A stretch of 58,389 bases of DNA from an uncultured Oscillospiraceae bacterium (GCA_944383195.1 CALWOP010000177.1:1-58389); one strand, 5' to 3'. Positions 45,131 through 52,016 are shown, counted from the first letter of the stretch. Made by a program: numbers and translations. Notes: generated by a model from the sequence alone, not told the origin.

Positions 45131-45508
45131 ATGAGTAAAAAGGTAGATTTCACCAACGAAGAGCGGGCTATTATCATGGCTTATCTCAAGGCCAAGGCTG
45201 ACAAGGCAAAGGCAGAGAAAGCGGAAAAAGAGGCCAAAGCCATGGCAAAAGAACTGTTTTCCAAGTTGGGAAAAGAGTTCAAGACTACCGATAAAACCTC
45301 TTATCTGTATGGCACGGTACAGGTGCAGGGCAAGGCCAAGCCGGTAGTGTATAAGGAAACCACGGCCAAGGGAACCATTGACTGGCAAGCATACGCTATG
45401 GCGTTAGGTGGAACCGAAGAACAAGCGGAAGCCTATCGCAAGCCAAGCAATCCAAGAACTTCCCTTGATTGGGCAACGAAAGCCCAAGAGGAAGAAATTA
45501 ACGGGTAA
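45131..45508 (+). CDS. Lys/Ala-rich protein, unknown function
   Basis: A 125-aa protein with a highly charged helical middle (AKADKAKAEKAEKEAKAMAK) and a C-terminal part TSLDWATKAQEEEING. No TAG; codons are more GC-rich than in the virion operon. It is the first gene of the early-looking plus-strand zone and follows two promoters. Function unknown; DNA or RNA binding is possible. Confidence 0.65.
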   Translation: MSKKVDFTNEERAIIMAYLKAKADKAKAEKAEKEAKAMAKELFSKLGKEFKTTDKTSYLYGTVQVQGKAKPVVYKETTAKGTIDWQAYAMALGGTEEQAEAYRKPSNPRTSLDWATKAQEEEING

Positions 45509-45515
45509 CAAAATA

Positions 45516-45553
45516 AGGGCTTGCCTTGCAAAACACAAGGCAAGGCAAGCCCT
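45516..45553 (+). promoter_or_regulatory. Intercistronic hairpin
   Basis: AGGGCTTGCCTTG and its exact complement enclose a 12-nt loop. No U tract follows, so it may protect or process the mRNA between two genes rather than terminate it. Confidence 0.55.
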
Positions 45554-45577
45554 AATAAAAGAAAGGAAGTATATAGT

Positions 45578-45739
45578 ATGTGTAGGTATATGGTACTTGT
45601 TCCCGGCGCAAGCGAACCTCTTTGCGAGCGTGACAACTTAGCAGACGCTACTAATATGGCAGTTCGCTGGAAAGTCCAGCTGGCTATGACGGTTGTAGTA
45701 GTAGATAACATCACAGGCGAGATTATGTGGGGTCTGTAA
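45578..45739 (+). CDS. Small protein, unknown function
   Basis: A 53-aa protein (MCRYMVLVPGASEPLCERDN) starting at ATG 45578 after GAAAGGAAG. It shows two Cys and a short beta-type segment ending ITGEIMWGL. No family recognised. Confidence 0.6.
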   Translation: MCRYMVLVPGASEPLCERDNLADATNMAVRWKVQLAMTVVVVDNITGEIMWGL

Positions 45740-45789
45740 ATAACAAAGAAGCTGACCTAACGGCTATACGGGGAGAAAGGACAAAAGAT

Positions 45790-46086
45790 ATGTATATTAA
45801 GTATTTCACCAGTGACCTGTTTAATAAGAAAGAGTTTGTCAAACTCTTGCGGTATACTATGAATGTGGAAAGCGCCGTTGTGGATGATGGTATCATTCTT
45901 GATGTCGATGCCTTTAACGGTGTATCTAAAGCTCTTATGCCACATTGGGCTTTTATCAATAGCAAGTTTATCAATAGCAAACTGCATACACGGCCAGCCA
46001 GCAAGGAAGAATTTAAGGCGGCTATGAAATCAGATACAATCAATAGCGAATGGGTTAAAGAACAGGAGGCAAAAGTATGCGGTTAA
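45790..46086 (+). CDS. Small protein, unknown function
   Basis: A 98-aa protein (MYIKYFTSDLFNKKEFVKLL) from ATG 45790 after GAGAAAGGA. A tandem near-repeat, FINSKFINSKL, is visible at about residue 56. It overlaps the next gene by 10 nt. No family recognised; a protein-protein binding role would be a guess. Confidence 0.6.
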   Translation: MYIKYFTSDLFNKKEFVKLLRYTMNVESAVVDDGIILDVDAFNGVSKALMPHWAFINSKFINSKLHTRPASKEEFKAAMKSDTINSEWVKEQEAKVCG

Positions 46087-46223
46087 TTAGTAGAATAGGA
46101 TGCGGCCTTTGTGCCGCAGTCCTTCTCTGGGCGTTCATTAGCTGGTGTGATATAGTGGCAGACAACTGTAAGCCTAATCCACAGCACAGCGAATATAATA
46201 TGTTTGTTCTCATGACTAAATAA
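46077..46223 (+). CDS. Small single-pass membrane or secreted protein
   Basis: A 48-aa protein from ATG 46077 with a good GGAGG site. The N-terminal 23 residues (MRLISRIGCGLCAAVLLWAF) are a hydrophobic segment with preceding Arg, so it is a membrane anchor or signal; a short hydrophilic tail follows. Confidence 0.6.
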   Translation: MRLISRIGCGLCAAVLLWAFISWCDIVADNCKPNPQHSEYNMFVLMTK

Positions 46224-46239
46224 TAGGAGGAAAAAGAAA

Positions 46240-46476
46240 ATGTATAGAGGAACTTTTACTGACAGCCTGGGTCGGAAGCGTGAGCGTATGGGGTTCTACG
46301 GACTGAGTAAGCCCAACCTCCATAGATGTTCCGAAGTGGTGCTTGTGGAAGCCAGAAACAAAGTAAGCGCCGCTAATAAAATCAATAGGAAGTATCATCT
46401 CAATATTACGGCAAGCAATCTGCGGCAGGTGCCTTTAACCGTGGGTCGTCTGTGTAAGAGCATGGGTATTGCATAA
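46240..46476 (+). CDS. Small basic protein
   Basis: A 78-aa protein (MYRGTFTDSLGRKRERMGFY) from ATG 46240 after AGGAGG. It is rich in Arg/Lys and contains ARNKVSAANKINRKYHLNIT, which might contact nucleic acid. It ends before an intrinsic terminator. No family recognised. Confidence 0.6.
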   Translation: MYRGTFTDSLGRKRERMGFYGLSKPNLHRCSEVVLVEARNKVSAANKINRKYHLNITASNLRQVPLTVGRLCKSMGIA

Positions 46477-46492
46477 ATTGCACAAAATAAAA

Positions 46493-46530
46493 ATTCGGCA
46501 GTCTGCACAAAGATTGCCGAATATTTTTAT
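46493..46530 (+). terminator. Intrinsic terminator
   Basis: ATTCGGCA pairs with TGCCGAAT across a 14-nt loop and is followed by ATTTTTAT; it closes the 45.1-46.5 kb gene set. Confidence 0.7.
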
Positions 46531-46554
46531 GCACTTTACCATATTGACTTTCGC

Positions 46555-46692
46555 CGGGCCGCCAGCGTGCGCCGCGGCCCGAATTTTTATTTATTCGGCA
46601 GTTTCAACAATTATATGACCGAAAGTTTGTGTAATTCGACGAAAGATTTTCTCCCGAAATCACTTGACATTCCTTCGCCCATGTGTTATATT
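46555..46692 (+). promoter_or_regulatory. Promoter module 1 (GC hairpin, inverted repeat, promoter)
   Basis: GC hairpin 46555-46581: CGGGCCGC, 11-nt loop, GCGGCCCG, then AATTTTTA. Imperfect inverted repeat TTTCAACAA..TTTGTGTAA at about 46602-46634. Promoter TTGACA (46664-46669), 17 bp, TGTG-T-TATATT (46687-46692). It drives the gene at 46745. Confidence 0.8.
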
Positions 46693-46744
46693 ATACTTGT
46701 CCAGAGGGACAGACCACAAAAAGACTTGAAAGGAAGTAAAAGAA

Positions 46745-46987
46745 ATGATTAAACTGAAAGACTTGCTGGCTCTCATGTCCTATGCTGCTGTTGATTTCAG
46801 CAGGGATGCCTTTATTCAGATTATGGATGACGAGTATGGTTCGCATTATCGTCTGGTTGATGGTAAGTTAAAGGTTGGCGGGGATTTTCTCCCCGGTAGA
46901 GAGACTGACCCAGATAAGCTGATGGAACATCAGGTAACTGCGATTGAAGTGAATCTTCTTAATCAGATTGAAATTTATGTAAAGTAA
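46745..46987 (+). CDS. Small acidic protein, unknown function
   Basis: An 80-aa protein (MIKLKDLLALMSYAAVDFSR) after GAAAGGAAG. It has the alternating pattern DDEYGSHYRLVDGKLKVGG and ends in a beta segment (EVNLLNQIEIYVK). Such small proteins of Firmicutes phages are unassigned. No TAG. Confidence 0.65.
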   Translation: MIKLKDLLALMSYAAVDFSRDAFIQIMDDEYGSHYRLVDGKLKVGGDFLPGRETDPDKLMEHQVTAIEVNLLNQIEIYVK

Positions 46988-47062
46988 ATAGAAACCTGCG
47001 GGAGTGGAGGTCTATGGCTTCCACTCCCCAAGATAAAAGAAACTATGGAGGTGGGCTTCCGC

Positions 47063-47194
47063 ATGACTATCGAGAGACTTCCGCATAAATATCCTATCGG
47101 CTCTACTGTCTGGACAGACAAGGGATATGGAACAGTTCTGTTTCATATTGGTAAATACCATCTGGTTTGGTTACAGAGATTAGGGCTGGCGTAA
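47063..47194 (+). CDS. Small beta-rich protein
   Basis: A 43-aa protein (MTIERLPHKYPIGSTVWTDK, ending VWLQRLGLA) after GGAGGTGGG. The start depends on this RBS. Its stop lies in the loop of a terminator. Too short for family assignment. Confidence 0.55.
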   Translation: MTIERLPHKYPIGSTVWTDKGYGTVLFHIGKYHLVWLQRLGLA

Positions 47195-47215
47195 TGCCGG
47201 CCCTATTGATTTTTC
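47181..47215 (+). terminator. Intrinsic terminator
   Basis: TAGGGCTGGC and GCCGGCCCTA pair across a 5-nt loop with one G-T-type pair, followed by TTGATTTTT. Confidence 0.7.
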
Positions 47216-47234
47216 CCAAAAAATATATTATAAT
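47206..47234 (+). promoter_or_regulatory. Promoter for the small Cys protein
   Basis: TTGATT (47206-47211), 17 bp, TATAAT (47229-47234); it overlaps the T tract of the terminator before it. Confidence 0.6.
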
Positions 47235-47266
47235 TATTATAGAAAATTAAAGAAAGGAGTTTTCTA

Positions 47267-47383
47267 ATGACCTTAGAAGTGCTAAAGGCACTGGCCATTA
47301 TTCTTGAGTTCTGTTTGAACTAGGACTCTTGTAAGAATTGTCCAATGGCTCAGTTTTGCCAGAAAATGCCATGTGAATGGTAA
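47267..47383 (+). CDS. Small Cys-cluster protein (one TAG)
   Basis: A 38-aa protein from ATG 47267 after AAAGGAG, with a TAG read as Gln (FCLNQDSCKNC). The pattern CKNC-PMAQF-C-QKMP-C gives four close Cys, as in small metal-binding phage proteins. It is one of only two TAG-containing genes in the 44.7-53.3 kb zone. Confidence 0.6.
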
Positions 47384-47470
47384 GTGTTCCTTCCGATTGT
47401 TAAAATCGGCGATTCCCGTGCTGGAGTCGTTTTTCGCACGCACCTAGGTCACTAGAATTTATTTATCAAA
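47384..47470 (+). promoter_or_regulatory. Two tandem hairpins before the AbrB-like gene
   Basis: CCGATT-GTTAA-AATCGG is followed at once by CGATTCC-CGTGCT-GGAGTCG-TTTTT, which looks like a terminator. There is no clear RBS before ATG 47471, but GTG 47384, directly after the previous TAA, opens the same frame through the hairpins (one TAG in frame). Either the gene is longer by 29 codons, or this is an attenuator leader. Confidence 0.4.
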
Positions 47471-47707
47471 ATGGCAGAAACTACTTTCTCAAGAAAATTA
47501 GATTCAAGTGGTAGAATTATGATTCCTGTCCGCCTAAGAGATTAGATGGGCTTAATTCCTGGCCGAGAATATTATTTCTCAGTTATGGAAAAAGATGGGC
47601 GCCGCTTTATTTGTATTGACTGCGGATCTGTTGAAAATACTTCACTTGAAGAAGCTATGAAAATTATACAAGCGAATGGATTAAAAGTTGTTGAAGATGC
47701 CGATTGA
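47471..47707 (+). CDS. AbrB/SpoVT-like transcription regulator
   Basis: A 78-aa protein with the SpoVT-AbrB swapped-hairpin signature: FSRKLDSSGRIMIPVRLRDQ (final Gln is a TAG), MGLIPGREYYFSVMEKDGRR, then a short helical tail. AbrB-like dimers bind AT-rich promoter DNA; this one is a candidate for regulating the promoter modules around it. Start at ATG 47471; see the leader entry for a longer option. Ends TGA 47705-47707, which overlaps the next promoter. Confidence 0.78.
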
Positions 47708-47732
47708 CTTCTTGCTTCATTTGTAGTATTCT
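47704..47732 (+). promoter_or_regulatory. Promoter for the 47763 gene
   Basis: TTGACT (47704-47709), 17 bp, TATTCT (47727-47732). It overlaps the stop codon of the AbrB-like gene. Confidence 0.6.
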
Positions 47733-47762
47733 TAAACTATCAAAAGAAAGGGAGTTGTTGGT

Positions 47763-47900
47763 ATGTGGGAATTTGAAGTATTGTTGTGGAATGGTGAAAG
47801 AGATATTATCTTTGGTTACTCCATTGAAAACGCTTTGTGTAGAAGCGGATTAAGTCTGGAAGATATTGTCGATATTCTTCATGCTGAATACGTTGACTAA
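47763..47900 (+). CDS. Small acidic protein
   Basis: A 45-aa protein (MWEFEVLLWNGERDIIFGYS, then ALCRSGLSLEDIVDILHAEY) after GGGAG. It resembles other very small phage proteins with a beta hairpin then a helix; no function known. Confidence 0.6.
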   Translation: MWEFEVLLWNGERDIIFGYSIENALCRSGLSLEDIVDILHAEYVD

Positions 47901-47908
47901 TAAGAGAG

Positions 47909-47933
47909 CCTCCTGAAATTCAGGAGGTTTTTC
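47909..47933 (+). terminator. Intrinsic terminator
   Basis: CCTCCTGA-AAT-TCAGGAGG followed by TTTTTCTG. Confidence 0.85.
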
Positions 47934-47959
47934 TGTCCAATTTTCTAAAGGTCGATCGC

Positions 47960-48097
47960 CCGGCCGTGCACCACAGGCGCGGCCGGAATTTTTTATCAAG
48001 AGGCAATTTGCACAATTTTAGGCTCGAATTGTTGTGCAATCTGACGAAGAATTTTTTCCTAAAATCGCTTGACTTCCTGCTTTACTTGTGGTATATT
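47960..48097 (+). promoter_or_regulatory. Promoter module 2
   Basis: GC hairpin 47960-47986: CCGGCCGT, 11-nt loop, GCGGCCGG (last pair T-G), then AATTTTTT. Inverted repeat TTGCACAATTTT..TTGTGCAA, 48008-48039. Promoter TTGACT (48069-48074), 17 bp, TATATT (48092-48097) with TGTGG before the -10. Confidence 0.82.
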
Positions 48098-48148
48098 ATT
48101 ATCAGAAAGAGGGAGACAGAAAACCTCGAAAGAAAGGAAATGAAAATC

Positions 48149-48406
48149 ATGGAAGAAAAGAAAATGATTTTAGTCACGGACGGATACGATGATAAACCTA
48201 TCTGCGTAGCGTCTAATACCACCGCCGCCCGCAAGTCTGCTTTGGATTATCTGGAAAGTCAATATGACGATGGAGAATGGGAGGCCATTCTGGAAGAAGA
48301 TGGATATGAAAATCGTGATGACCTTTTCCATGATATGATGTTAGGTATGGAAAGTGAATGGGAGCGTTTCAATATCAACTTTGCGGAAGTTTCCTTTGCG
48401 GGGTGA
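48149..48406 (+). CDS. Small acidic protein, unknown function
   Basis: An 85-aa protein. ATG 48149 sits 9 nt after AAAGGAA; ATG 48140 is too close to it. It reads MEEKKMILVTDGYDDKPICV and is strongly acidic in the middle (LESQYDDGEWEAILEEDGYE). Low pI and size are compatible with a DNA-mimic or an inhibitor, but this is only a possibility. Confidence 0.6.
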   Translation: MEEKKMILVTDGYDDKPICVASNTTAARKSALDYLESQYDDGEWEAILEEDGYENRDDLFHDMMLGMESEWERFNINFAEVSFAG

Positions 48407-48410
48407 GTAT

Positions 48411-48563
48411 ATGACAACTTTTACCATGATAATTCTGATTGCTTTTGTTCTGTGTCTGGTATGGCAATTTGTAGCCGCTATTGAAAGAGATTGCATAGGA
48501 CTTGAAATCATGTTTGCGGCGGAAATCTTAATGTTCGCATATCTTGCAAAAACTTTGATGTAA
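48411..48563 (+). CDS. Small two-helix membrane protein
   Basis: A 50-aa protein from ATG 48411. Two hydrophobic segments (TMIILIAFVLCLVWQFVAAI and EIMFAAEILMFAYLAKTLM) are joined by a short charged loop (ERDCIG). It follows the previous stop within 5 nt. Topology is holin-like, but its location in the early-type zone argues against lysis. Confidence 0.6.
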   Translation: MTTFTMIILIAFVLCLVWQFVAAIERDCIGLEIMFAAEILMFAYLAKTLM

Positions 48564-48567
48564 GGTA

Positions 48568-48596
48568 TTGACAAACCACTTTAACAGTGGTATAAT
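48568..48596 (+). promoter_or_regulatory. Promoter with internal palindrome
   Basis: TTGACA (48568-48573), 17 bp, TATAAT (48591-48596). The spacer is CCACT-TTAAC-AGTGG (48576-48590), a perfect palindrome in the place where a repressor would block polymerase. Confidence 0.8.
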
Positions 48597-48648
48597 CAAT
48601 AATGTAAAGAGAAGGAAAACTCACTAAACCAGAAAGGAAGTATTTATT

Positions 48649-48873
48649 ATGTTTAAGATTTCTAAGATGACTGAGGAAGAGAAGCAGAGCGTTATTACTA
48701 TGCACAAGGTTATTTCGGCAATTATGCCAGGAGAAGCTGCGCAGGCTATGCTTCATTCTTTGGGAAAGTTCCTGCGGGAGGGCGCTTGTACTCCTGAGGA
48801 CGCGGCCGATATTATTAAGGCTGTTTTCGACGAAGAGGTCGATAAGGAGATGGCGGAAAAGTTTTCGCTGTAA
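48649..48873 (+). CDS. Small helical protein
   Basis: A 74-aa protein (MFKISKMTEEEKQSVITMHK) after GAAAGGAAG. Helices with Ala and charged residues (AAQAMLHSLGKFLREGACTP). Regular, favoured codons suggest strong expression. It has an operator-like promoter upstream. No family recognised. Confidence 0.65.
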   Translation: MFKISKMTEEEKQSVITMHKVISAIMPGEAAQAMLHSLGKFLREGACTPEDAADIIKAVFDEEVDKEMAEKFSL

Positions 48874-48892
48874 CATAAAAAGGGATTGACAA

Positions 48893-49034
48893 ATCGCCCC
48901 GACTGCTTGATGAACTGCGGAAGTCCCTTTAAGGCGCAGAAAAGGGAGCGCAAGATAACTATAAATCTTGCGCTCCCGCAGTTTAAAGAGGAAAGGAAGT
49001 TAGATAGATAAGAGGGCTTCGGCCCTCTTTTTTA
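48893..49034 (+). ncRNA. Candidate structured small RNA
   Basis: No coding frame. TTGACA (48893-48898) opens the stretch, but the -10 is poor. GGGAGCGCAAGAT pairs with ATCTTGCGCTCCC (48944-48977), and AACTGCGG/CCGCAGTT can form an outer helix that competes with it. GAAAGGAAG (48991) looks like an RBS but no start codon follows before the terminator AGAGGGC-TTCG-GCCCTCTTTTTT at 49011-49034. Could be an RNA regulator or the remains of a small gene. Confidence 0.4.
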
Positions 49035-49060
49035 TCCCATTTTTTGAATAGGCTTCTTGG

Positions 49061-49176
49061 CGGCGCGCTAACGTGCGTGGCGCGCCGAATTTTCTCTTTT
49101 GTAGAAGTTGCACAATTTTCCAACCGAAATTTTGTGCAGTTTGCCTATTGCTTTCTATCCCGAAATCTGATATACT
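49061..49176 (+). promoter_or_regulatory. Promoter module 3
   Basis: GC hairpin 49061-49087: CGGCGCGC, 11-nt loop, GCGCGCCG, then AATTTTC. Inverted repeat TTGCACAATTTT..TTTTGTGCA, 49108-49138. Promoter TTGCTT (49148-49153), 17 bp, TATACT (49171-49176) for the HAD gene. Confidence 0.8.
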
Positions 49177-49208
49177 TTAATCAACCTAAAGAAAGGAAGT
49201 AAATCAAA

Positions 49209-49676
49209 ATGAAAAAGATGCTCTGCTTTGATATGGACGGAACAATCGCTGACCTGTACGGCGTAGATGGATGGCTGAAAGATTTAATGAATGAAAATCC
49301 CCATCCATATACCGTTGCTAAACCTCTTTGTGATATGGAAGAATTGAATACCGTTCTTAATAAACTCATTGAGCAAGGCTGGGAAATTCGGGTTATCAGT
49401 TGGCTTGCAAAAGACAGTTCTAACTCATATAAAACTGCTGTCCGTGACGCAAAGCGCACTTGGCTTGCAAAATACAACTTCCCCGCACATAAAGTCCACC
49501 TTGTGGAATATGGCACAACAAAAGCAAACTGTGTGCGGAAACACTTTGAGCCGGGAATTAGCAATTTCATTTTGATTGATGATAATAAAAGTGTGCGGGA
49601 TGGTTGGCATTTAGGAGAAACAATCGAACCGCATGAGGATTTACCTACGGCCTTATGGCGATTAGTAGAAGATTAA
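49209..49676 (+). CDS. HAD-superfamily phosphatase/nucleotidase-like protein
   Basis: A 155-aa protein with HAD motif I FDMDGTIADL near the N-terminus (Asp nucleophile), a motif II-like Ser (VISWLAKDSS), and motifs III/IV with a Lys (GTTKANCVRKHF) and ILIDDNKSVRDGW (Asp-Asp). Small HAD proteins of phages act as 5'(3')-deoxyribonucleotidases or polynucleotide 3'-phosphatases; which one cannot be said. Made from module 3; ends in a strong terminator. Confidence 0.85.
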   Translation: MKKMLCFDMDGTIADLYGVDGWLKDLMNENPHPYTVAKPLCDMEELNTVLNKLIEQGWEIRVISWLAKDSSNSYKTAVRDAKRTWLAKYNFPAHKVHLVEYGTTKANCVRKHFEPGISNFILIDDNKSVRDGWHLGETIEPHEDLPTALWRLVED

Positions 49677-49702
49677 GAGGGCTTTAGCCCTCTTAATTTT
49701 TT
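49673..49702 (+). terminator. Intrinsic terminator of the HAD gene
   Basis: TTAAGAGGGC-TTTA-GCCCTCTTAA followed by TTTTTT; the gene stop is in the stem. Confidence 0.85.
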
Positions 49703-49717
49703 ATATCGAAAATTCGA

Positions 49718-49962
49718 CGGCTCGCTGGCGCACGCGGCGAGCCGAGTTTTTGTTTTTGTAGATGTTGCACAATTTTGGCTTGCAAATTTTGTGCAAATCG
49801 CCATCTTGCAATTCTCCTGAAACTATGGTATATTATTCTTGTCAGGAGGGAGGACCGATGGTCACGGCTCCTTAAACAATGTACCCACAGTTTAGGCTGA
49901 TGCGCACAGCTGAAAAAAAGTGTTAAAACCCTCTTGACACCAAGCCTTAATTGTGCTATACT
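49718..49962 (+). promoter_or_regulatory. Promoter module 4 with two promoters and a leader
   Basis: GC hairpin 49718-49744: CGGCTCGC, 11-nt loop, GCGAGCCG, then AGTTTTTG. Inverted repeat TTGCACAATTTT..TTTTGTGCAA, 49765-49796. Promoter A TTGCAA-17-TATATT (49806-49834). Between the promoters, CAGGAGGGAGG is followed by a minute ORF, ATG GTC ACG GCT CCT TAA (49858-49875). Promoter B TTGACA-17-TATACT (49934-49962), nearest the exonuclease gene. Confidence 0.75.
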
Positions 49963-49994
49963 TAATACAACAAGAGGAAAGGAAGTCAAAGACT

Positions 49995-50786
49995 ATGATT
50001 GATAAGCGCCGACATTATGTGCTGGTGGTGGATACTGAAACCGCTAACACACTGACCGAAACCGATGAAAACGGCAAAACCCGCATGGATATGTCAAATG
50101 TACTTGTCTATGACTGCGGATGGGCGGTAGTTGATACCAAGGGTAACATTTACGAAACCGCAAGCTATGTCAATAGGGATATTTTCAATGATGAACGAGA
50201 CCTTATGCGGACTGCCTATTATAATTGGAAAATCCCCCGCTACATTGAGGAATTGCGGGCGGGCACCCGCAAGATGGCTACCACCTATGAAATCCGCCAA
50301 GCTATGCTCGATACTATTGAGCGATACGGCATTAAGGAAGTTGCGGCTTATAATGCCAGATTTGACGATAATGCCTTGAGAGTTACACAGCGTTATGTGA
50401 CCTGCTCCAAGTGGCGTTATTGGTTCCCGTTTGACAGTGTGGAGATTTGGGATATTATGAAGATGACGCAAGATGTTATCTGCAAAATGCCTACATACAA
50501 AAAGTGGTGTCAGGAAAACGGGTTTGTTCAAGCGAACGGCGTTCCCCGCAAGACTGCGGAAATTGTATGGCGGTATATCTCCGGCAATAATGAGTTTGAG
50601 GAAAGTCATACAGGGCTGGAAGATGTGCTGATTGAAGCGGAAATCATGTGGTATTGTATGCGACAGCACAAGCCCATGAGAAAAGCCCTTTATGAGAATA
50701 GGAAGGAATTTCCTCCCATGACCGATTTTCAGAGGCGGCTTTCCGCAAGTTTGAAGAATAATCCGACAATCCGGGTTGGGGCTTAA
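49995..50786 (+). CDS. DnaQ-like DEDD 3'-5' exonuclease
   Basis: A 263-aa protein. Motif I VVDTETANT gives Asp and Glu; motif II AYNARFDDNAL gives Asp; motif III HTGLEDVLIEAEI gives the His and Asp of a DEDDh exonuclease. The first 90 residues have DVSNVLVYD-like text (DMSNVLVYDCGWAVVDTKGN) as in other phage exonucleases. It could trim DNA or RNA 3' ends, or act in proofreading. ATG 49995 follows GAAAGGAAG. No TAG; GC-rich codons. The next gene is 28 nt downstream. Confidence 0.85.
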   Translation: MIDKRRHYVLVVDTETANTLTETDENGKTRMDMSNVLVYDCGWAVVDTKGNIYETASYVNRDIFNDERDLMRTAYYNWKIPRYIEELRAGTRKMATTYEIRQAMLDTIERYGIKEVAAYNARFDDNALRVTQRYVTCSKWRYWFPFDSVEIWDIMKMTQDVICKMPTYKKWCQENGFVQANGVPRKTAEIVWRYISGNNEFEESHTGLEDVLIEAEIMWYCMRQHKPMRKALYENRKEFPPMTDFQRRLSASLKNNPTIRVGA

Positions 50787-50814
50787 AGCCCCGCCCGGTA
50801 GAAAGGACAGAGAT

Positions 50815-50997
50815 ATGAGAACTGAAAAAATTTGGTTCGAATTTATGAACGCCGATTGCCAATATCAGGCAAGAAAGGTCATTGAGCGAATGGGATGGAC
50901 TATTGATGAAAATCCCGATGGCGATGGCGGCTATCCTGTTCATTTCCCCGAAGAGGATTTAGGACTGTTTGAATTTCTTGATATATGCTGGTCATAA
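50815..50997 (+). CDS. Small acidic protein after the exonuclease
   Basis: A 60-aa protein (MRTEKIWFEFMNADCQYQAR) after AGAAAGGAC. Acidic C-terminal half (HFPEEDLGLFEFLDICWS). Likely in one transcript with the exonuclease; no function known. Confidence 0.65.
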   Translation: MRTEKIWFEFMNADCQYQARKVIERMGWTIDENPDGDGGYPVHFPEEDLGLFEFLDICWS

Positions 50998-50999
50998 AG

Positions 51000-51023
51000 G
51001 AAGGGCTTCGGCCCTTCTTTTTT
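51000..51023 (+). terminator. Intrinsic terminator with UUCG loop
   Basis: GAAGGGC-TTCG-GCCCTTC followed by TTTTTTTA. Confidence 0.9.
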
Positions 51024-51041
51024 TATATCTCAAAAGTTCAG

Positions 51042-51164
51042 CGGCCCGCGGATGGCTGACGCGGGCCGAATTTTTCAATGGTAATGTTGCACAAAAATTT
51101 CGCCCCGTTTTTGTGCAAAATTTTGCACAAAAACTTTCTCCCAAAATTCTAATTTCTTGTGCAA
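51042..51164 (+). promoter_or_regulatory. Module 5: GC hairpin and two inverted repeats
   Basis: GC hairpin 51042-51068: CGGCCCGC, 11-nt loop, GCGGGCCG, then AATTTTTC. TTGCACAAAAA..TTTTTGTGCAA at 51087-51118, and a second element TTGCACAA..TTGTGCAA at 51124-51164. These precede five tandem promoters. Confidence 0.8.
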
Positions 51165-51172
51165 TTTGACGC

Positions 51173-51561
51173 TTGCAATCTGTTTCCGCTTGTGGTACAA
51201 TACTATCAGAAAGTGAGAGAGACGAACGGCAGACAGCGACAGCGAACTTTCAAAAATCTTTCAAAAAACCCTTGACAAGCCCTTGCAAGTGTGATATAAT
51301 CATTACAGAAAGCAAGGCAAGGCACCTTGAAAAGTAAATAAAAAAAGGGCTTGACAAACCGTCTTGAATGTGCTATAATAAAGGCGTAAAGAGGAAAGCC
51401 AAACGGTTTTGAAACGGCGAGTAGCGACAGTCAAAAAAGTTTGAAAAACCTCTTGACAAACGCAAGAAGTTGTGGTACAATAAAGGCACAGTAAAGATTA
51501 TAGCATACCAGCCCGGTTAAGAGAAAAATCTCTTGACAAACGGCAAACGGTATGATATAAT
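51173..51561 (+). promoter_or_regulatory. Array of five tandem promoters
   Basis: Each has a 17-bp spacer and a TGN before the -10: TTGCAA..TACAAT 51173-51201; TTGACA..TATAAT 51272-51300; TTGACA..TATAAT 51351-51379; TTGACA..TACAAT 51453-51481; TTGACA..TATAAT 51533-51561. The start-to-start distances are 99, 79, 102 and 80. No coding frame is seen in 50998-51607 apart from very short ORFs. Confidence 0.82.
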
Positions 51562-51607
51562 AAATATATCAAGGGTGACGACCTACCGTCAGAAAGGAAG
51601 TATCATT

Positions 51608-52009
51608 ATGAGCGAGAAGAAAGTCCGTATCACTAAGAGCCAGCGTTTCGAGGACATTAAGGCCCTGCTGACCGGGGAGCCTGTGACCTATGGCACGACC
51701 GTGGATATTGCGGTGACTGTCATTGACCACGAGCTGGAACTGCTTGCCAAGAAGAACTCCAGCACGGGCGATAAGAAGCTGACCCCGACCCAGCAGGAGA
51801 ACGAGGCGCTCAAGGAGCAGATTGTGGAGTACCTGTCCACTCTGCCTGATGACACCGATGGCGTGACCTGCACGGAGATTTTGAAGTCCGTGCCTGCCCT
51901 GACTGATTTTAGCAATCAGAAAGTGGCGGCTCTGGTGCGTCAGCTCAAGATGGCCGGCCGTGTCGTGGCTACGGAGAAAAAGGGTAAGTCCCTGTTCCGT
52001 ATGGCCTAA
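51608..52009 (+). CDS. Small, strongly expressed winged-helix-like protein
   Basis: A 133-aa protein (MSEKKVRITKSQRFEDIKAL) with GC-rich codons (many CTG, GAG, AAG), unlike its neighbours. The C-terminal half (CTEILKSVPALTDFSNQKVA, then LVRQLKMAGRVVATEKKGK) looks like a winged helix, so DNA binding is plausible. The N-terminal half includes a helix before GDKKLTPTQQENEALKEQIV. It is preceded by five promoters, so it is likely the most abundant early product of the window. Confidence 0.75.
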   Translation: MSEKKVRITKSQRFEDIKALLTGEPVTYGTTVDIAVTVIDHELELLAKKNSSTGDKKLTPTQQENEALKEQIVEYLSTLPDDTDGVTCTEILKSVPALTDFSNQKVAALVRQLKMAGRVVATEKKGKSLFRMA

Positions 52010-52016
52010 CCCCGAT

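Noticed and set aside
47384..47470. A tRNA (possible suppressor tRNA) in the hairpin region
   Set aside because: The stem-loops do not give a cloverleaf: the seven-base loop lacks T at position 33 and there is no TTCRA T-loop.
48411..48563. Holin
   Set aside because: Two hydrophobic helices fit, but the gene is in an early-type zone with no endolysin nearby.
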